Origin: Taenia hydatigena
Lineage: Eukaryota; Platyhelminthes; Cestoda; Cyclophyllidea; Taeniidae
Assembly (NCBI GenBank): GCA_036345935.2
Contig: JADWOT020000006.1
Coordinates: 12,374,519 to 12,438,518, forward strand
DNA: 64,000 bases
Direction of reading: 5' to 3'
Below, piece by piece: positions 58,433 through 64,000 of this stretch. The position numbers were made by a program, and so were the translations under genes. The notes under the pieces were generated by a model. It did not search any database and had not been told where the DNA came from. It saw only the letters and a program-made list of their open reading frames with translations. How positions within the stretch are numbered: the stretch's first letter is position 1; every line of letters begins with the position of its first letter.

Positions 58433-61400
58433 GTTCGGTCCCATTACTTGCAAAAAAGATGCTCCTAAAATAATATTATATGCATCGATGCCAGATAATA
58501 CCTATTATTCTTAACTGCCTGTGCTGCAGTACTTTTGAATTCCGTGAATTTTATACAGCATAGCATTGGAATAAGCATTTTACTAAGCTATCATTCACGT
58601 TACTGCCAGGTATATAGGAGCATCAAACTGAAATCATCAATTATATTGTCGAGCTCAAAACGGATTTTGATGTTTTAGGAAACGTGGAGACCAGGAGATG
58701 CAATAGTGAGGGAAGTGAAAGTGTTATATCCTCACGTATCTCTAGTGAAAGTGGGAATATCATCCGGATGCACTGTACACTACTTTCGGAATCAGGTGAT
58801 TAGTGGTTTTGCTGAGCTGCAGATTAAAAGGAACGTTAGCTTAATTTCTAGCAGCCTTTTGATGCTATAAGGTCGACGATTCTCTGTCGCATTTGTCAGC
58901 TTTGCTTGTCGGAATTCTGAAATAGATTTAATGAAAAGTAACCAATTCCTCCTATCAAAGAAAATCAGCAAGTCTTAGTTGTGGAACGAGGGTCGACATC
59001 TTTGTCTGCAACTGCATTCAACTTCCTACAGTCGACACAGTCACTGGCCTTTGCCAACTTTATATTTCTTAGTAAACTTGACTTCATATGTTAGCCTTAA
59101 GCAACCCTGATTAGACGCTTGGCTTTTCTTTGCAGATATTGGCTGCATCTCCCTTCAGCGGTGAGATGGTTGTGATGATCTCAGAAGCCTAGTAGCAGAG
59201 GAAGAAATCTTCCGCAAAAGTAGCGGTAGCTTTGACACTAGTCAAAACATCAGCACTAAGCATCGTATCTCAAGGCAATCCCTAAGACAACTAATTTCAT
59301 TCGCTAACTTCTTTCGTGCGTAAGGTATGCATGACGGGAAGATGAAATGAAGAAAAAGAGTTGATTAAGCCTACGATAACACTATGACAAAAAATTTCAA
59401 AATTTAGAGATTAGTCGAACGGATTTTGTTATAATTTAATTACGAAAATAGGGGAGATGGGGCTGGTAGTTTTGTAAATGGCAGGGATGTGTTGAATTGG
59501 TGTTGGATGGAATTCAAAAGAGGAGTCAGTCACGTGCGAAAGTGCGTATGAATGCGTACATGAGACCAAATTCTGGGAAGAAATTGGCATATTGGCAGCA
59601 TGCGCGGGTAACACGTATGTGTGACAATGTGGTAAAATGCAAAAATTGCAAAACGGAACTGAACTATAGCAAAAAGCAGAAATTGTTCGAACAGGTGATT
59701 GTTTCAGCCGCTTGAAATTTGATGCCAGTAAAAAATCGAAGCAAACAAAATGAACGAATTAATTAAATAAGATGCGAATGATTGAAGGAGGGAGGAAAGG
59801 GCTTCCACCAATAGCCACAAGTAGTGGTCGTGGTGAGATGGAAGAGGTGGTAGGGGCAGAACGACTGCAACATGCACTCAAAAGGCACATGCGGATGAGC
59901 GGATAGGTCGGTGAGGGAGAGAAATGGCAAAGGCACAGAACAGCCCATCATAACTACTACTACTACTCGAAGGGTGAATAGGAGAGGAAAAGAGGGATGC
60001 ATAATGAGGAAGAATGGAGGGGTGAAATTATGTAAGCAAAAATAAGAATTTGTGTAAGAAATGCGTAGACAATTGTGCAAGACAATCCTTAACTAATTTC
60101 ATTCGCTACCTTATTTTGCTTATACGGACCTATACGAACAGCATTTATTCTACTACTGATTTCTATCTCTTCACCGAACTTGATTTTGTCAAGTTCAAAA
60201 CGACCTTGGTTATGTGAGTAAGGATAGGAAGGGCCAGAAGAATGAGCTTCGAATTGGCAGCTATGAAGGTAAAGATGTAACTTCATGCACTGTCCATTTT
60301 ACATGGAGCCTGGGCACATGAGTTGGAACCAAATAGAGGCGAACAAGACTTGAGAGAAGAAGCCGTCACCTTATGTTGAAGCATAGCTTAAATAGGTGCT
60401 ATCCGATCGTCAGTTTGGGATGCTGCTTGCGAGATCGCAAGTAGATCTTGGTGCTTTATGGCTGCAAAGTTGACCAGCTGTCAGGGCAACTCGCTCTTCA
60501 TGCGGCAAGGCTCCTCGACCGCTTTGCGTGCTGAGGCTGCACGTCTTCTTTGGACGATTATCTGTTTGGCAAGCCCGCCTCTGGAGGAGCCGCAAATGAC
60601 CCATTTTGCTAGAAGTTAGAGCTTTGGCTTATTTGCAGTGAGCTCTAACCACTCCTGCTCCTTGAAGACGAGTCAAGATAAGGTGCGGTATGTGGTTCAG
60701 GCTTGTGTTTGGAATGATTCCTACGATCGATTTCGCTACACAGCACGGAAGTTACTGGGCCTTTTCGGCACTAGGACTAGAAATGAAGGATCAATTGTAT
60801 GGCCTAGGCTGATGCGCGCTATTATAAACATAACAATCTCCTCGCGTATCTTCCCCCTTTAACCCCAACCTTCATGAAGGGATATAGTGATCTAGTAAGA
60901 ACATTTTCACCGCCGATCATAATTGGACTGGGATGTATTTTTAGCTCTCGTCTATCTCGAAGAGATCTGACGATGTCTTTTTCCTTAGATTTGCACTCAA
61001 TGAACGCTTCTCGCTGAAGAAATGCAAATCAACAAGGTGTGCATCCCTTCGGTGTCATGTTTTGAATCCAATTGGTTTACCTTAGAATGCAGGACATAAA
61101 ATCATTCTCTGACAACCATTCAGCCCTTAAGCGGAAGTCTTTGTTGTCGCGTATATGGCTAAATTACTTTGTTGCTTTTTTAGTAGGCACATCTCAAAGC
61201 CTATAAATTCCTCATTGAGGCAAATGCCTTCATTTCAATACCATTCAGACTGAATGCTGTGTGTTTCTAGTAACAGGCCGCCTGGACTTCCTCTGTTGCA
61301 CATTCGCCAAGCGATTAAGCCTCCGAGCCACACTGGTAATCCCTAAGTTCCTTCCGTATTTTAACAGTGTACATTATGCTCGAGCATTGCAGCATGTATC

Positions 61401-64000
61401 GGCAGTCAAGAACTCCCGACACTATTCACTGCCATGGCGAATCTCGTGACTTTTGTCTGCTAAATTGCACTTAAAATATGAGTGCAGATTGTAATGCTGA
61501 TATTACATTTCCATTTTAGGAACTTCTGTAGAAACCCGGTGCGCTTCCACGTGAGAGCATTAATTCCTGCTGACGGGTTTGCTCAGAATTACGAAGCATT
61601 AATGAATCGACCCAAAATATGGCCTGTTGATTAATGAAAAATAAGAAAATCTGGGACTGTTTAAACGAAACTAAAATGTCGCATTCCAAAAGCAGGCCCT
61701 ACTGGTCATATCCACTTTGAATATTCCCGTACCAAGTATCTATGATCTGAAGGGAGGATTATGACCCATCACCAACTTTTGCAAAGAAACATCAAAGATT
61801 GCGTCATGCTTGAGCCATAGTAGGCTGCATAAGTGATTGAGCCAGCCTACCCTACGTGAAATACAACAAAATGCCTTTTCCATTTAGGCATTTCACAGTG
61901 CAAGCATAAAGAACAGCCAATCTGTGCTAGACGGTAAAAGCAAAGGAGCCACTAATGTATGCAAGAAAAGAAAAGTATCTAAGCGTGAATGTGGCCAGCT
62001 AAAATTTTGCTTCGTCAGCTGCAATCGCATGTAAAGCTTAGATCAAAGCACTCATCTGCCGTGACTTTAGGAAAAGAATGAACCAAATGTCTTTTACTGT
62101 AATCCTTTATTCGAATACATGGGCTCTCCTAAAAAGACAAAACTTACCGACTTTCACCATGCTCTGACATCGAGAGTCCCGAATGGTGGGGAAGTGGACT
62201 GTTTACCTACCTTAATAATTGCTGCAACTTCCAATACACTGCATGAAATGCCCAGCTGGATAGAATTTTATGCACCGTTCAAAATTATGGAGCATTGATA
62301 AAAAGTGCGAAAGGTGGGACGACATCTTGTCGTGTCGGGTCCCTCTGCAGCTATGGCGGTAACACAACAACTGGTAGCTGCATCAACAGGAATCGCACAT
62401 AAAGCATTCCACTATTCGCAAGACGTTGGAGGAATTGCGTTCAAAACAATCAAATGAGCGTAATCTTGACGAAATGTAAAGATGCACAAAAATCTCGATC
62501 AAGTCGCTGAAATTCCTCAAAGGAATGAAGGTCGGAATGTGAGGTAGGCAGGGAGCACGCGCCTATGTGTGCTGCTTCGAAATAAGCCTGAGGATGACGA
62601 AGGTACCCAAAATGCCAGAGGTGGAGGGGATTGACCACTCTCGCAGCTTGCTTCACCTAGAGCAAGAATTGCAAATGGTGCTATGATCTACTTAACTCGT
62701 CGTTTTCATTACGTCAAAGATTGATTTGATGGCCATGATAATTTGAAATTCGTTTTCTGACTTGTTGAATTTTAAATTAATTAATCTGAATGAGTGTCAC
62801 AATCCTCCTAAATGCAGTTGAGATGAACGGCATCGCAGCATTTAGGCATAATGTATGCAGCGCAGCTCAGCAGTAAGGGAGTATAGAAGCGAGGCCTTGC
62901 TTAGGCGATCCATCGTTTGGAACCACTACTCCTATTGTGTGGACTGGCCAAATCGTACCTTTACAAGGAACCCATCCACCCCTGGTGTGAATCCGCCAGG
63001 CCCTAGTCCTCATACAGTTCTAGGAATATAAACACATTTCTGGATTTGCCATGCAGTGACTGTTAAGCAGCGTTTCCATGGTGTCGGTATTCAGCCCAAA
63101 AATTTTAATCCAACTAAGGTGCTGAAGGAAGGCAATAAATGAGGCAATAAATGAGGCCATCGGCCTGAATTTGTAGATAACCTCCGTTCCGAAATAGAGG
63201 CAAGTGAAAGTGAAAGTGTCACTACCTTCACATTGTCAACTATAAAAAGGACCGACTGGTGATTGCGACAGACTTACATGCTACCTTGCTGTGAAACGCT
63301 GCTGACGCTATGGAGCTAAACTAGATATCGCCTTTCCATTGCGGTTTTCAGATCCTCAGCCTACACAAGATAGGTGACAATAGGCTTGCGATTGTGAGGA
63401 CTCGTTGCCTCTATTAGCAATAATGACGCTTCCAAGCCTAGGGGACTTGTTACGCCAGTCAAATCTTTTTCTAGTTTGCAAGCAGTAGACATAATAGCCC
63501 ACTATTATTTCGCTTGTCGGCAAAATACAAGTTCCAAGCAGACACATGACTTTGTCAATCATGTTACGCACCATGCACTCGGAGTAGTTCCAAGAGTAGG
63601 AGGCAAGCAGAACCTTCAACCTCAAACGCTTATTTCGGACCAAGGAAAAATTAGTCTCTTACGCATTAGAAAACCGAGGGAATATGGTTACCATGCTGCT
63701 GTCACAGCACAAGTGGCAGTTTAGATTTGACGAGAAAAATTCGACGGCAGCTGCTGACAAAACATTGGCAATACCAATAATTTAAAGGGGCTCAAGAATG
63801 CAAAATATTTGCGCATTGGTGCACCACTTAAAGGAGGTTCTGTATGCACTTGCCTTTTAGCATCGAAACCAACTTGCAGGTTTGAGCAGAATAGTTGTCA
63901 GAATTTCATGACAGGGTGAAAATTTCATCCTTTTAAGTGAACAGAGAGTGCTCGTCTTTAAAGCTGAAGTAGAAAAGACGACTCGCCTTTGACTTAGTCA
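58433..64000. other. No gene recognised
   Basis: Apart from possible exon remains of the ankyrin gene before 59330 and a short ACT repeat near 59952-59967, I see nothing assignable. Short frames (e.g. 60604-60410 minus, 60638-60862 plus, 63643-63356 minus) lack domains and splice context. Confidence 0.45.

Noticed and set aside
59952..59967. Short ACT repeat
   Set aside because: About five units only; ordinary low-complexity sequence.

Overview
This is a metazoan nuclear genome fragment: spliced genes with GT-AG introns, AT-rich spacers, LTR-retrotransposon debris and one 100-base assembly gap (56101-56200). The mix of kilobase introns with many 27-41-nt introns, gene sequences that are recognisable but diverged from vertebrates, and the type of Ty3/gypsy element suggest a parasitic flatworm (tapeworm or fluke). 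That placement is an inference; nothing in the window names the species. No tRNA, rRNA or CRISPR was recognised.

Layout. 1-5.8 kb (minus): CNNM-type metal transporter, 3' end unresolved or outside the window. 6-17 kb: mostly non-coding, with a 3' fragment of a gypsy element (6375-6774), a small LTR relic (8241-8429) and one arm of a 619-bp direct repeat (15657-16275). 17.4-25.1 kb (minus): a complete ten-exon CD39-type ecto-NTPDase, 512 codons, followed upstream by the second arm of the same repeat (25539-26157). 26.5-30.8 kb (minus): a 4.36-kb Ty3/gypsy element with both LTRs and frame lesions in pol, flanked by further LTR relics up to 31.3 kb. 32.0-35.1 kb (plus): the PX-BAR part of a sorting nexin 1/2. 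37.05-37.42 kb: a 374-bp LTR foldback. 38.1-48.1 kb (plus): four genes head to tail, TACC, GPKOW, MCTS1 and B4GALT7. 48.25-49.15 kb (minus): ATG101, convergent with B4GALT7. 50.5-51.1 kb (minus): one convincing exon of an unrecognised protein. 52.4-53.3 kb: an 860-bp miniature LTR element. 58.0-58.4 kb: a decayed ankyrin-repeat gene. The remainder holds nothing I can support.

Exon models were built by hand from frame, splice-site dinucleotides, intron phase and recalled family sequence. In the NTPDase, GPKOW, MCTS1, B4GALT7 and ATG101 models every junction keeps phase and the product length is near that of the human protein, so they are the firmest calls. The genes do not form one pathway: they cover Mg2+ transport, extracellular nucleotide hydrolysis, endosomal retrieval, spindle/centrosome function, splicing, translation re-initiation, glycosaminoglycan-linker synthesis and autophagy initiation. 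What links 38-48 kb is organisation: short spacers, very short introns, and unpaired 3' splice sites just upstream of start codons. This would fit a trans-spliced polycistronic unit, which flatworms are known to use.
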